From positions 17,922,275 to 17,986,274 of the forward strand of contig OX104123.1 in assembly GCA_944474755.1 (NCBI GenBank): a stretch of 64,000 nt of DNA. Reading direction: 5' to 3'. The notes beneath the pieces are model-generated. The model made no database searches. It was not told the origin of the DNA and saw nothing but the letters and a program-made list of their open reading frames with translations. This document shows, piece after piece, positions 10,867 to 21,352 of the stretch (position 1 is its first letter; each line of letters begins with the position of its first letter). The stretch comes from Limnoperna fortunei. Taxonomy: Eukaryota > Mollusca > Bivalvia > Mytilida > Modiolidae. The position numbers and the translations under genes were made by a program.

Positions 10867-11705
10867 ATGTTTTAATATAAAATATATACCTACTTTTGCT
10901 TAATGATTTATGCTATTGCTTTATAGATTTATTGGTATTTTGATTTACAAAATTAAGCTCTCTGGATCGATACTGGAGTAAAGATATTTTGTACAGTTTT
11001 AATCCTGTTCCATCTTGCATGACATCATTGAGATTTAAGGCCATTCTAGCAAATTACACCTTTGTTGATAAAGGAAGGTCTTTGTTTCTTTATAATTAAC
11101 CATATTATAGGACAAAAATTAGCTTATTTCTTTTAGATTTAAATGTGTCATAAGGGGGCATTATCTCCATTCCATTGTAAAAGTTTTTTAAGATTCCCAT
11201 AGTATAATAACATCAGCCATGATTGTATCTAATTATATTAAGTATACGAATAACCATGATTGATGGTGTTGTGAAATCTGATCTCATAACAAATTGCAGT
11301 AACATGCATGAATATAAGAGTTCATTTTTACTTTTAGATAATAAACTTACAAGAATCAGACCAATAATAGACCATGTCACAACGGTATCTACAGACCTTT
11401 TTCAACCCTACGAAAAGATTGCAGTTGATGAGCGAAGTGTAAAAACCAAAACACAAGTACAATGGTATCAAACAGCTTATGAAAGATAAACCTGTGAAAT
11501 TTGGTATTAAACTTTGGGTTCTTGCAGACACACTAACAGGTTTTACATGTAATTTTTTGTATACTTGGGAAAGAAAAGAACTGAAATTACTGATATAAGT
11601 AAAGGTCTTGCATATGCAGTTGTAATGTATTTAACACCAGAATATTTTAATCAAGGATATAGGTTGTTTATGGACAGTTTTTATGCTTTTAATTTAGCAA
11701 AGGAT

Positions 11706-12226
11706 TTACTGATTGATTCATTGATTAATAGTGTTTAACGCCCGAGCAGCAATATTTCAGCTTTATTCAGGCGATGAACATGAAATGGATGATAAAATGA
11801 ACATGAAGTGATGATGAATGAAAATGGGATGGGACACAAGGAAAAATAGGGGTAACGGATTTTAGATTGCCACTGGCAAATGGGAGGATGGATAGGGTCG
11901 GGCAATTTAGCCTCCTGTAGCGGGATCGAAATCCCTACTCATAGCGAATACTACAGCAGCGTTCTTTAACGTGCGAGGAACGTGGCATTTTTCCCAACAC
12001 GGTGCACTAATATGGTTTGCGGTCAGGTTTTCCGTATTATGGCCTGACAACCCCAGCTTGCCAGGGGTACCCCATTCAACCACCTGGAGCACACATCCCA
12101 GACGGTCTTTAGGCAAACCGACCTGACACGCCGGTCAGGGTACTGGGCGCTATTTAGTCGCCTTTTACGACAAGCTAGCGCGACTGCGGTCTATTCTTTT
12201 AGCCACCCGGATCCCGCACGGGGCAG
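11706..12226 (-). mobile_element. Retroposon family R, copy 2, inserted in the transposase core
   Basis: Nearly identical to copy 1 (5926-6436) and in the same orientation. It splits the transposase between LFMDSFYAFNLAKD and the VIGAVRQN segment. Short AGGATT repeats flank it (about 11702 and 12227), a likely partial TSD. The high similarity to copies 1 and 3 suggests a recent insertion after the host gene began to decay or that caused its decay. Confidence 0.88.
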
Positions 12227-13019
12227 GATTCCTGAAAAAACATGTCTATGTTATTGGAGCCGTACGTCAAAATAGTTCTGCTATGCCTTTATTGTTTAAA
12301 GTTAAGGATGGCTGTTGCAGGGAGGTGTGATTTTCGATGGCACAGAGAAAGGAATTTTTTGACGGGTTCAGTGCAAAGATTGTAAAACAGTAACTATTAT
12401 TTCTCCTATACATAAAGGGTGTAAACTTGCAACATGTACCAGAACTTTTAAAGGTCGCACTGGATGGAAGAAACAATTTGTAAAGCAGCCAGATTGTGTT
12501 AAATCTTACAATGAAGGTATGTTTGGTGTAGACAAGTCAAACCAATATTTATCACGATATCACGATATCCTTGTTATGTTAAATTAAAGTTTCACTGGTG
12601 GAAGGTTTTTTTTCATTGTCTTGATATAATGGTAGTCAATTCTTTGAGTCTTCCAGGAGTTTAGGATTCTCGGTGTGAGAAAATGCCAGCACATTTCGGA
12701 CAACTGGAGTTTAGAGAATATTTAGTAAAGTCACAATTGGGCCTTGATTATAAATGTAATGAATTATCAGATTCATTTTCTTCTTGCATGCCAATAGGGT
12801 AATGAAAACTCCACTAGGCTTAGATGCACATATTATTATGCTTATGCAAAATTGCATGGTCTCCCATCATCTCACTGTAAAACAATATTTCGACGCGAAA
12901 AATGTATGGTAAATCTCTGCTTATCAGCAGATAGAAATTTTTTCAACTCTGGCATAGCGAAAGTGGTAAAGAAGTTAGAGATTGGTAGAAACAAAGATAT
13001 GTAGGTGTTATTAATATTG

Positions 13020-13270
13020 TATTGTGTTTTTGTATTAATTTGATACTTAATTAGTCATGAAAACAAAAAAAATGTTAAAAATAATTTTAAAAATAAAAAA
13101 AAATAAGATAAATTAATTAAGAACAAATATATTCAGTATATATTGAAAAAAAATAAATTAAATAAAAAAATTTAAAAAAATAAAGAAAAAAGACAAAAAA
13201 ATTTATTACAGTAAAAAAAAACTATTGCTAATACAAGCTTTGATAGTTTAATGTAAACACCGAGACATCG
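13020..13270. repeat. A-rich low-complexity run
   Basis: AAAAATAAA-type simple sequence for about 190 bp, immediately downstream of the transposase remnant. No gene is seen. Confidence 0.7.
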
Positions 13271-13714
13271 GAACTGGTGGTTCAAGTCCTCCTCAAAGCC
13301 CATCAATGCAATAGTTTAAAAGTAAAAACAAATCTAAAACATTACTTTTGCATGTTTGTATGTTCAATTGTTCAGAAGAAAGTTTATCATTCTCCACATT
13401 TAATTGCATTTAAAAAAAATACAATAATTGGTGCGCACTGTAGTGTCTTATGGATTAGTTGGCATTTTGTTCTTGTTCTTAATTTTAAATTTGATATATA
13501 CAGCAAGCAGGCATTTATTTTAAAGAGCATATGCAAAACTGTTGAAAAAGAGACATTATATACTTAGTATAGACTGCCCCTGGTTGATAGTCAAAACAAT
13601 TGTTCTTTATTAATATAAAAGGAACAAAAACAAACAACATTTATGTTTTGTGTTTTCAACCTGATACAGACATCATAACTTATTCTTTCATGTTAAATAA
13701 ATATGATATAAATG
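13271..13714. other. No feature seen
   Basis: AT-rich spacer. The open frame at 13277-13567 has AT-driven composition and is not supported. Confidence 0.45.
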
Positions 13715-13869
13715 GTCGCCATGGAAACTGGTTGCCATGGAAACAATATATTTTACAAAAGGTGTTGCTGCTTTTGATGTATAATAGAAATAATTTTTAA
13801 AATATGAAAAATAACATTTTTTTTTTAAATCAGTCCTATAACTGGACTCTTTATGGTTTCCATAGCAAC
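13715..13869. promoter_or_regulatory. Cluster of three X-box-like (RFX-type) sites
   Basis: GTCGCCATGGAAAC at 13715-13728, GTTGCCATGGAAAC at 13731-13744 and GTTTCCATAGCAAC at 13856-13869 all fit the imperfect inverted-repeat X-box bound by RFX factors. The last is the best match. The pattern match is direct; any function is inference, because no adjacent gene start is identified. Confidence 0.45.
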
Positions 13870-13978
13870 AGTTGTCAACATAATGAAAACAAAATGTTGT
13901 GGAATACAATATTTGATTATGACTATAATTGATTATTACATATTAATGAATACATGCAGTCCTTTTTCTGCACCATAA

Positions 13979-15789
13979 GGTGTGTAAACACTAATCCAAT
14001 TCTTTAAGATTTTCTACTAAATTTGTGATTTTTTTAATTAGAGCAGCTCTTTTACCTGAAGCACAACTTGACCGACATCATATATATCCTGAATCGTACG
14101 TGACAGGCCTATGTTCTCTCAAAATTTCATGACCTCTTTAAAACCTTCCAAGAGAAAACCAGCTTCCGGGGTAAACCCCACTCTAAAAATAGCTCTTTCT
14201 TTTCAGAAAATCTTGGTTTATAGGTCATGTAGTGCATGTGACATAAAACATACTAAACACCATTAGAACAGAGCAAGTTAGGACTCTAAATTTTTCTAAT
14301 ATATTCACCTTTCAGAAAAACTTTCATTCATTAAAATCCAGTTAGTAGTTTTTAATATACACTAAGATAAACAGGACTATTTTGTTGTTAAGTACTATTT
14401 TCTTATATGTTCCAAATTTGATTGGTCCCCTTTAGTGTCTTGACACCTAAAGAGCATGTATTTGTCCATCAAATTGTACAAAATTTTGCCTATTTGTAGC
14501 CTAAGTATATCTGATCAACACCCTAAAATTTCTTTGCATTCTATATAACAGTTTTGGAGAATCGCAGGAAAAGATTCAATGACTGCGCACATACTTAATC
14601 AGCACAAACTGTGTTTGCAGATCAAGTAATGAATTATTTGCAATATATTCAATTTCCTAAGTTCAGATGTAAATTTCAATGTATATCACACATTAACACT
14701 ATAGTATAACATACTGAATACTAATAAAAACATACATTATATTTATACCTCACAAATAAAAAAATTTGAAGTTTCAGGTTGGGGGACCAGCCCCCCCCCC
14801 CCCTTTTTTTCAGATGGCATATTAGATCTCTTATAAACTTTAAATATCTGTAACATTCCTACTAAACCATTTCATATTTCTTGTTGCTCAACAAGATAGA
14901 ATTGCACCTCAACAAACAATAAAATTCCAAAAAGAACCATTTTAGTATGACTCTGTCCTATAGTATCAATTGACAAATTCCGCATCTAAAAAATACAAAA
15001 TAGGCACCATATTCAATATTTGTGGCAACATAGATGTCTTTGCGACCTAATATTTAGATTGTCTGACTTGCCTGCTACTGAGAAACACTGAAACAATATA
15101 TTTTTTAACTCCAAACACACTGTTCTAGGCAGAAAATACAGATTTTATTGCCAAAAAAATCTAAAATGTTACATAATATAATATTTAGGCTGAAATTTGA
15201 CACTAGTATGGTTTAGAACCAAATATATATTTAAAATGAGTAAATGGGTTATAATCTTTCATTCTCAAACATTTTCAGGCAAAGGGAGGGAATATGAAAA
15301 AATGGTGTTTATGTATTAAAGGTGTGTAAACACTAATCCAATTCTTTAAGATTTTCTACTAAATTTGTGATTTTTTTAATTAGAGCAGCTCTTTTACCTG
15401 AAGCACAACTTGACCGACATCATATATATCCTGAATCGTACGTGACAGGCCTATGTTCTCTCAAAATTTCATGACCTCTTTAAAACCTTCCAAGAGAAAA
15501 CCAGCTTCCGGGGTAAACCCCACTCTAAAAATAGCTCTTTCTTTTCAGAAAATCTTGGTTTATAGGTCATGTAGTGCATGTGACATAAAACATACTAAAC
15601 ACCATTAGAACAGAGCAAGTTAGGACTCTAAATTTTTCTACTATATTCACCTTTCAGAAAAACTTTCATTCATTAAAATCCAGTTAGTAGTTTTTAATAT
15701 ACACTAAGATAAACAGGACTATTTTGTTGTTAAGTACTATTTTCTTATATGTTCCAAATTTGATTGGTCCCCTTTAGTGTCTTGACACC
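13979..15789. mobile_element. Non-autonomous element with 469-bp direct terminal repeats
   Basis: The sequence 13979-14447 is repeated in the same orientation at 15321-15789. Both copies are 469 bp and I find one substitution between them (A at about 14300, C in the other copy). Repeats start GGTGTG and end GACACC, giving a GGTGT/ACACC inverted terminus. The whole unit is flanked by ATAA (13975-13978 and 15790-15793), a possible 4-bp TSD. The 873-bp interior has no open frame and contains a G5/C13/T-run at about 14780-14812. A purine-rich AAAGGGAGGGAATATG lies upstream of the right repeat like a polypurine tract. No clear primer-binding site is seen. It resembles a short LTR-type element (TRIM-like), but TG...CA ends are lacking. 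Confidence 0.65.
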
Positions 15790-15935
15790 ATAATGTTGAA
15801 TGTAATGCTTGCATTTAGCTAATTTGATAAAAATCGATTGAATGGTAAAGAGTTAAATGACAATTTTTTTTAATGCAATATTCTTTTTTTGTCCTTCAAC
15901 TTAAAAACTAGACAAAGTCGATCTAGCGATCACTG

Positions 15936-16811
15936 ATACCCCCGCTTTTGTGAAAATTTCTAACGTTTTTCATGGACTGTGACCTTGAAATTTGATGGAT
16001 TTCCACCAAAATCAATAGGATTCTTACCAACAAAATATATAAAAAAATTTTGCAGTTTCATTAAAATCGGATGCAAACTTTTTGAGTTATTGTCCGGAAA
16101 CAACTTTTCTGATAAAATTTCTAACGTTTTTTGTGGACTGTGACCATGAAATTTGACGGATTTCCCCCAAAATCGATAGGCTTCTTACCAACCTAATATA
16201 TAACAATATCCCAAAGTTTCATTCAAATCACATGCAAACTTTTTGAATTATCGTCCGAAAACAACTTTTTAATAAAAATTTCTAACATTTTTCGTGGACT
16301 GCGATATTGAAATTTGACGGATTTCCCCCAAAATCAAAAGGCTTTTTACCAACCTATTATATAACAATATCCCAAAGTTTCATTCAAATCGGATGCAAAC
16401 TTTTTGAGTTATTGTCCGGAAACAACTTTTTTGTTAAAATTTCTAACGTTTTTCGTGGACTGTGACCTTGAAATTCGACGGATTTCCCCCAAAATCGATA
16501 GGCTTCTTACCAACCTGATATATGACAATATCCCAAAGTTTCATTCAAATCGGATGTAAACTTTTTGAGCTATTGTCCGGAAACAACTTTTTTGTTAAAA
16601 TTTCTAACGTTTTTCGTGGACTGTGACCTTGAAATTTGACGGATTTCCCCCAAAATCGATAGGCTTCTTACGAACATGATATATAACAATATCTCAAAGT
16701 TTCATTTAAATCGGATGTAAACTTTTTGAATTATCATCCGGAAACCAAATGTGGACGGACGGACGGACATGAGGACCACTATATACCCCCGACTCTGTCG
16801 AGCGGGGGTAT
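15936..16811. mobile_element. 161-bp tandem-repeat element with ATACCCCCGC inverted ends
   Basis: Five units of 161 bp begin with TCTAACGTTTTT at about 15958, 16120, 16281, 16442 and 16603. The block is bounded by ATACCCCCGC at 15936-15945 and its exact reverse complement at 16802-16811. At the right end a GGACGGACGGAC run precedes a compact hairpin (TATACCCCCGACT...CGAGCGGGGGTATA). There is no open frame across the units. It is probably a non-autonomous DNA element carrying an internal satellite. Confidence 0.75.
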
Positions 16812-17400
16812 AACTATAACAGCTATAATGAAACTGTTAATGGCACAAATGATCAGGAATACAAGCTCCACAATTCACTTTATTGGTCTGAAATTGTTCG
16901 ATAACTCCTTACATGAGTATATTGCCCTACGCGTCTGGCGTAGGAAATTTTATTAACCTTGGTATCTTTGATGACATTTTATTTCTAAATGAAATTTTCC
17001 GTTTTAGTCCTGTATCGTTAAAACTATAACAGCTAGAGTGAAACTGTAAAAGGCAAAAATGGTAAGCAATACAAGACCAACAATTCATTTTATCGGTCTG
17101 GAATTGTCAGATGACTACTTTTAGGAGTTATTGCCATTAAATGACGATTTTTTAAGATTTTTTTTTTTCGTTTTTGTCTTTCAACCTAAAAATTATAACA
17201 GCTAGAGTTTCATTTCAAAAACTATCTACAATAAAAGTTCTACAATTCCTTTTTTGATCTTAAAATTGTCAGATGACTCATAACATGAGTTACTGTCCTT
17301 AAATGGCATATTTGATTGAATTTTTCCGTTTAAATTCTCTAACACAAGAAACGTTTCCAACGAACACTAGACAATAAATATATTTTTCTTAGATTACCTG
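16812..17400 (+). repeat. Diverged repeats with ATAACAGCT and GTCAGATGACT motifs
   Basis: At least three degenerate units of 150-170 bp. Each has AACTATAACAGCTAGAG, CAATTCA..TT(A/T)TTGGTCTGAAATTGT and a GATGACT...GAGTTATTGCC phrase. The same vocabulary recurs inside 62562-63745, so these belong to one family. Confidence 0.6.
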
Positions 17401-17413
17401 AAATGATTTTGGG

Positions 17414-17978
17414 GTTGGTCTAAAAACAGGGCGGGAAATTTGCTATATATAAATGGTCATAACTTTTGAAGTAATAAAAATATAACCACACTTAAAACTG
17501 ATTATTAAAGACGAAACTAAATGCTTTTAAATGATATATAGCTTTTAAAGAAAGAATAAGATTAAAGGCAAAAATTCTTGACAGGACGGGATTTTGTTAC
17601 ATGAGAAATTGATTGAAAATTCATAGGGTAACCATCTTTGACGATCGATATTTACATAAAACTATTGTCTGTCAAGAAATGTTTATATATTATTCAAGCT
17701 TAGATCATACAGATTCTACAAATATAAAGTTTGATACATTTTGATAAAGGTAAAGTAGAAAAATCTTGACAGGACGGGATTTCGTTCTTAATGACATACT
17801 GACATTTTTTTCTAGATTTCAAAGATTGAGGCCTTTTATTTTTTTTTATAAAATACATTTCTGTCAAAAAATGTTTACTTTCTGCTAAAGTTGAGATCAT
17901 GTAGTATACAAAAACATAAAGTTGAAATAAATCTAGTATCCGTAAAGTGAAAAAATCTTGACAGGACGGGTTTTCGTT
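17414..17978 (+). repeat. Left TIR of the Mutator-like element
   Basis: Reverse complement of 21353-21907. It contains three copies of a subterminal motif close to TCTTGACAGGACGGGATTT at about 17574, 17762 and 17954, plus ACAGGGCGGGAAATTT at the very end. The spacing of about 190 bp suggests the TIR itself grew from a three-unit repeat. Confidence 0.85.
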
Positions 17979-18544
17979 CGATGTGAAATCGGTCATATTT
18001 TTAGCCATCCCTTTGAAAGTTCATTAATCCACACAAGAGTTAGCAAATATAAACTTACCTTTTTTATAGAAATTTAAATTCCAACAAATAACTTATTCCA
18101 TCAATTTACATTATGATCTAGTATCACATAAATTCATAAAATGAAGCATATATATATTTTTTGAAAAACTAATTTGAAAGATAATATAATTTAATTAATC
18201 TAATTACTGGTGAGTACCGTTAACGATTGTTGTCTTAACAAATTACAATTAAGTGTTTGATCTATTGCTGATATGACAGATTGAACAGTTGTCAATTATG
18301 GTGAATATTATTCATAACATTGCATATAAAGAGGGGAATTTGTTGAAAATGTCATATACAATCATAGTGCTCTCAATCTCAGATCAAACTTTATTAGTGC
18401 TATTCATATTATATTTGTGCTTTTTATTTTGTTGTATAAAGTTGTCTATTATTAATTTGTGTATATATCAAAATCATAATGCTCATTTCTCCTTTGTACC
18501 ATATTTTTTATTTTGGTGAAGGTTATATTATTTGCATATTAATA

Positions 18545-18955
18545 ATGGATTCTGCTTCAGTACTGATTGCTGGCTATTCCCAGGCTACGTACTGTGATCA
18601 GTATTTGTCTAATGTTGATGTTCTTTCTTATTCAGATTACAGGATCAACATGATGATCAACAAGATCCTACCAACACTTGACAAATACAACATTATTGTT
18701 CTACACGTAGGTTCCAACGACCTATCTCGGGGACTGTCTGTAAAGAATACCAAACTTTGGCCCAGAGTATATGGAAACGCAAACCAAGTGTCCAAATCTT
18801 GATATCCGGACTACTACCAGAGACACTTGCTTAGCACAGACGGCCTTCATCTGTTATTTAGGGGCACTTCAACAGTCGTTAGCAACACTGAGTCGGCCAT
18901 AAGACGTAACAAAAATGAAGACCCGTGCTATTACCATAACACACGCTAATGCTTC
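18545..18955 (+). pseudogene. SGNH (GDSL)-hydrolase-like segment inside the MULE
   Basis: From ATG 18545 the frame reads VLIAGYSQATYCDQYL, then NIIVLHVGSNDLSRG. After a small frameshift it continues SIWKRKPSVQILISGLLPET, and then LSTDGLHLLFRGTSTVVSN near 18829-18886. These match SGNH-hydrolase blocks I (G.S), III (G.ND) and V (D..H). The Ser of block I lies in AGYSQ, where GDS/GHS is usual. This fold can be an esterase or a catalytically dead nucleic-acid-associated domain; which applies is unknown. It sits within the TIRs and upstream of the transposase in the same orientation, so it was probably part of one element gene or transcript. Confidence 0.6.
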
Positions 18956-18989
18956 ACCAATACCTGTTGTCCACCCAACTTCTTATAAG

Positions 18990-19165
18990 ACTGCATTATT
19001 ACACAATGCAGACACCATTATATCAACAACCGCACCAACAACAACTATATCAACAACCCAACCAACAATCCCTAGATAACAACCCAACCGACAATCAATA
19101 CATCAACAACCAAACCAAAAACCACCAGATCAACAACCCAACCAACAACCAAGACCCGTACGACA
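18990..19165 (+). repeat. Gln/Asn-rich coding repeat in the MULE
   Basis: Iterated CAACAACC-type codons in the frame ending LYQQPNQQSLDNN, then NNPTDNQYINN. A low-complexity linker between the SGNH-like and pentapeptide parts. Confidence 0.55.
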
Positions 19166-19186
19166 GAGCAGTGGCCAAGTCTTCCG

Positions 19187-19342
19187 ACTCGCGTTCCTGT
19201 TTCTCGTGATCCTGCTTCTCGCGATTCGGTTTCTGGTGATTCTGTTTCTCTCGATTCGGTTTCTCGTGTTCCTATTTCTCGCGATTCAGTTTCTCGTGAT
19301 TTTGTTTCTCATGATTCTGCTTCTCGCGATTCGTTTTATTAG
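19187..19342 (+). repeat. 15-bp minisatellite encoding SRDSV-like pentapeptides
   Basis: About ten tandem 15-bp units near TCTCGYGATTCYGTT. In one frame they encode VSRDPASRDSVSGDSVSLDS and further SRDSV variants before a stop at 19340. The acidic/basic alternation suggests a flexible spacer. Third-position variation between units indicates it was once maintained as protein. Confidence 0.8.
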
Positions 19343-21168
19343 ACTCCAGAACAATCGGTCAATGACCAAATGCAAGTAAGTATTAACAAGGTAAGTAAGT
19401 GTTCTTATCAGCTGCTTTATGGTGGAGAGCCACAGATTCCATATCTTACAGCTATAGATGAGCTTAGGAAGTAGACAATAGTAGCCGTGCTAACATCTCC
19501 AGACAAGGGTAAGGATACAGGGCTTCCTCCGATTAAGCCTCGTGGAGGCTATGTGTTTGCTATTCGTGGTGCTAACATAGACTATTGGAAATGTGATCAG
19601 TATATGTGGGTTCGAGATGGTAGTCGTACATTTTCACATGAAGGTGTAGAGTATACCAAAGTACACTATAAAATTCGTTTACCAGGTATTGATACTAAGT
19701 CTGGTCGTAAAAGAGCAAACTTTTCACTTTAGTTCAAAAAGGTAGGTTACTGGCTGAATTCTGACCCTGGTCTTGGTTTGGTTCATTATATTGGCAACGA
19801 GACGATATACATTCCCATGGCACATGGTAACAGTAATCACGGTGAGTATAAGCGTACTATGACATCATTTCTAGAGAAGATTAAGTCGGAAGACGGAGTT
19901 GCAAAAAAGGTATATAGAAAACTTGTATGTGCTGAAACCGTAGATAGCGAGATGCAAGTGTTGCTAATCCTAGACCTAGGAACACAAAACAGGTAAAAAA
20001 TGTACAGCAGAAGATAAGAGATAACAAGGTATTAAGTAGAGACGATTTATATAATCTTTTTCAGTTATCATCTCATTTAGATGGATTTGTTAAGAAAGTT
20101 ACACTGTACACAGATTTAGTTGCCATTGTTAGTTTGCCACAGTTTAATCAGTTAGTTGATGTTAAATCGTCCGAGCAGTTGTTTCTGTATTATGATAAAA
20201 CTTTTAGCTTAGGTGATTGTTATGTTTCAGCTGTAGTTTTCAAACATGTTCTTTTTAAGGAGACCCCTCTTATTCCTTTAGCTTTTGTCATTTATGATAG
20301 GAAATTTGGCAGTGTCCATGAGCATTTATTCTGAAATCGGCTATACCTAAAATTATGAAAAAGAAAATTCCAATTGTCGTAGATCGGGAACCTGGTATAA
20401 GAAAAGCAATAAAATCTTTTCTTCCTGGTTGCCCTATTCTTGTGTGTTGGAACCATTTGCGAGGTGACTTTAAGTATTGGCTACATCAGAATAATTGTAC
20501 CCCAGACAATTGTAAGGTTTATCTAGACCAGCTCAAGCGTATGTTACAATCTGACTCGGAGCAGGAATTTCTGTCTTTATACGAAAGTTTCACTGTCGCT
20601 TATTATTTTGATAAAGAGCTTAAGTCAGATATAACATGTCATGCAGGAAAGTGGGTATTGGAGCAGTTTGAAGGGCTGTATGATCCTTATTCTGGTATAA
20701 CAAATAATTTGTCGGAAAGCTATCATGCTGTTTTGAAACAGGAAAATAATTGGAAAGAGTTACCAGTGGATATGCTTGTTCTGGGGTTTCATTTCCTGCA
20801 AAATTTTGAATATTTCCAGATTATGAGAGGGTTCAAAAACAGACAAATTCGTTTGATTGTGGTTTATATGCTATTGCAAATGCTGTTGAGTTTTGTCTTA
20901 CGGGTTTTGTGTGTGGTTTACATATTAAATTTAAAGAAAAATATCTCGTTTAGAGAAGTTTCCAAAATCAGTTTGTGCCAAAAAAGGTCGAGTGATATCT
21001 AAGAATTCGGTTGTCGAAATGAATTGGGAATGTGGTTTGGCTGATGCAGTTGAAGATATGGTGGGTTGTGATTGGAAAAAGGGAATAAAATCTTGTAATG
21101 TTTGGAAATATAAATCTTGTGCTGGTGTCATCAATAACTTAAATGGGTTCTGCTCAAAACATAATTAA
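19343..21168 (+). pseudogene. MULE transposase with Ulp1-protease-like and PHD-like tail
   Basis: Reading order with frameshifts removed: a leader (QLLYGGEPQIPYLTAIDELR), a WRKY/FLYWCH-like segment (GGYVFAIRG...YWKCDQYMWV, 19547-19620), then the MULE core. The core has LYYDKTFSLGDCYVS (first acidic residue, about 20190), PLAFVIYDRKFGS, IVVDREPGIRKAI (second Asp, 20373-20411), CPILVCWNHL, and NLSESYHAVLKQE. Near 20832, VQKQTNSFDCGLYAIANAV matches the Gln...Asp-Cys-Gly block of C48/Ulp1 cysteine proteases, with the rest of the protease deleted. From 21004 to the stop at 21166-21168, Cys/His spacing (WECGLADAVEDMVGCDW, SCNVWKYKSC, FCSKH) resembles a decayed PHD finger. At least four frameshifts or stops make it inactive. 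Confidence 0.75.
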
Positions 21169-21352
21169 CATTCATCAATCAATTTTACTTTTCATGTCTT
21201 TACAAAATTGTTATTTATTATATAAACATTGTAATTACTTTTCATCTCTTTACAAAATTGTTATATATTATATAAACATTGTATCTCTTTACAAAATTGT
21301 TATATATTATATAAACATTGTAATTAGTTCTTATAATTAATTAACTGTGCTT

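Larger units (their letters stand above)
9414..13003 (+). pseudogene. piggyBac-type DDE transposase, intron-split, decayed
   Basis: The pieces follow the piggyBac (DDE_Tnp_1_7) order. Exon 9414-9555 ends FKPKRKPGIQLG. Exon 9915-10043 reads CLSTNQHAEYLI then GRWQKVTESEMEK. Exon from 10927 reads KFIGILIYKIKL, then after a frameshift DRYWSKDILYSFNPVPS and LRFKAILANYTFVDKG. The catalytic core starts near 11340: RIRPIIDH, VDERSVKTK (first Asp), FGIKLWVLADTLTGF, LFMDSFYAF (second Asp), VIGAVRQN, SYNEGMFGVDKSNQY (third Asp), FHWWKVFFHCLDIMVVNSL, and a Cys-containing tail near 12900. All three catalytic Asp positions remain, but there are several frameshifts and stops. Retroposons are inserted at 10636-10866 and 11706-12226. 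Splice phases link it to exons at 6577 and 8404. Confidence 0.85.

Noticed and set aside
13979..15789. Retrovirus-like or Steamer-like element
   Set aside because: There is no gag, protease, reverse transcriptase or integrase frame, and the interior is only 873 bp.
17700..18008. 102-codon minus-strand frame
   Set aside because: It lies within the left TIR of the Mutator-like element and repeats with the TIR motif; not a gene.
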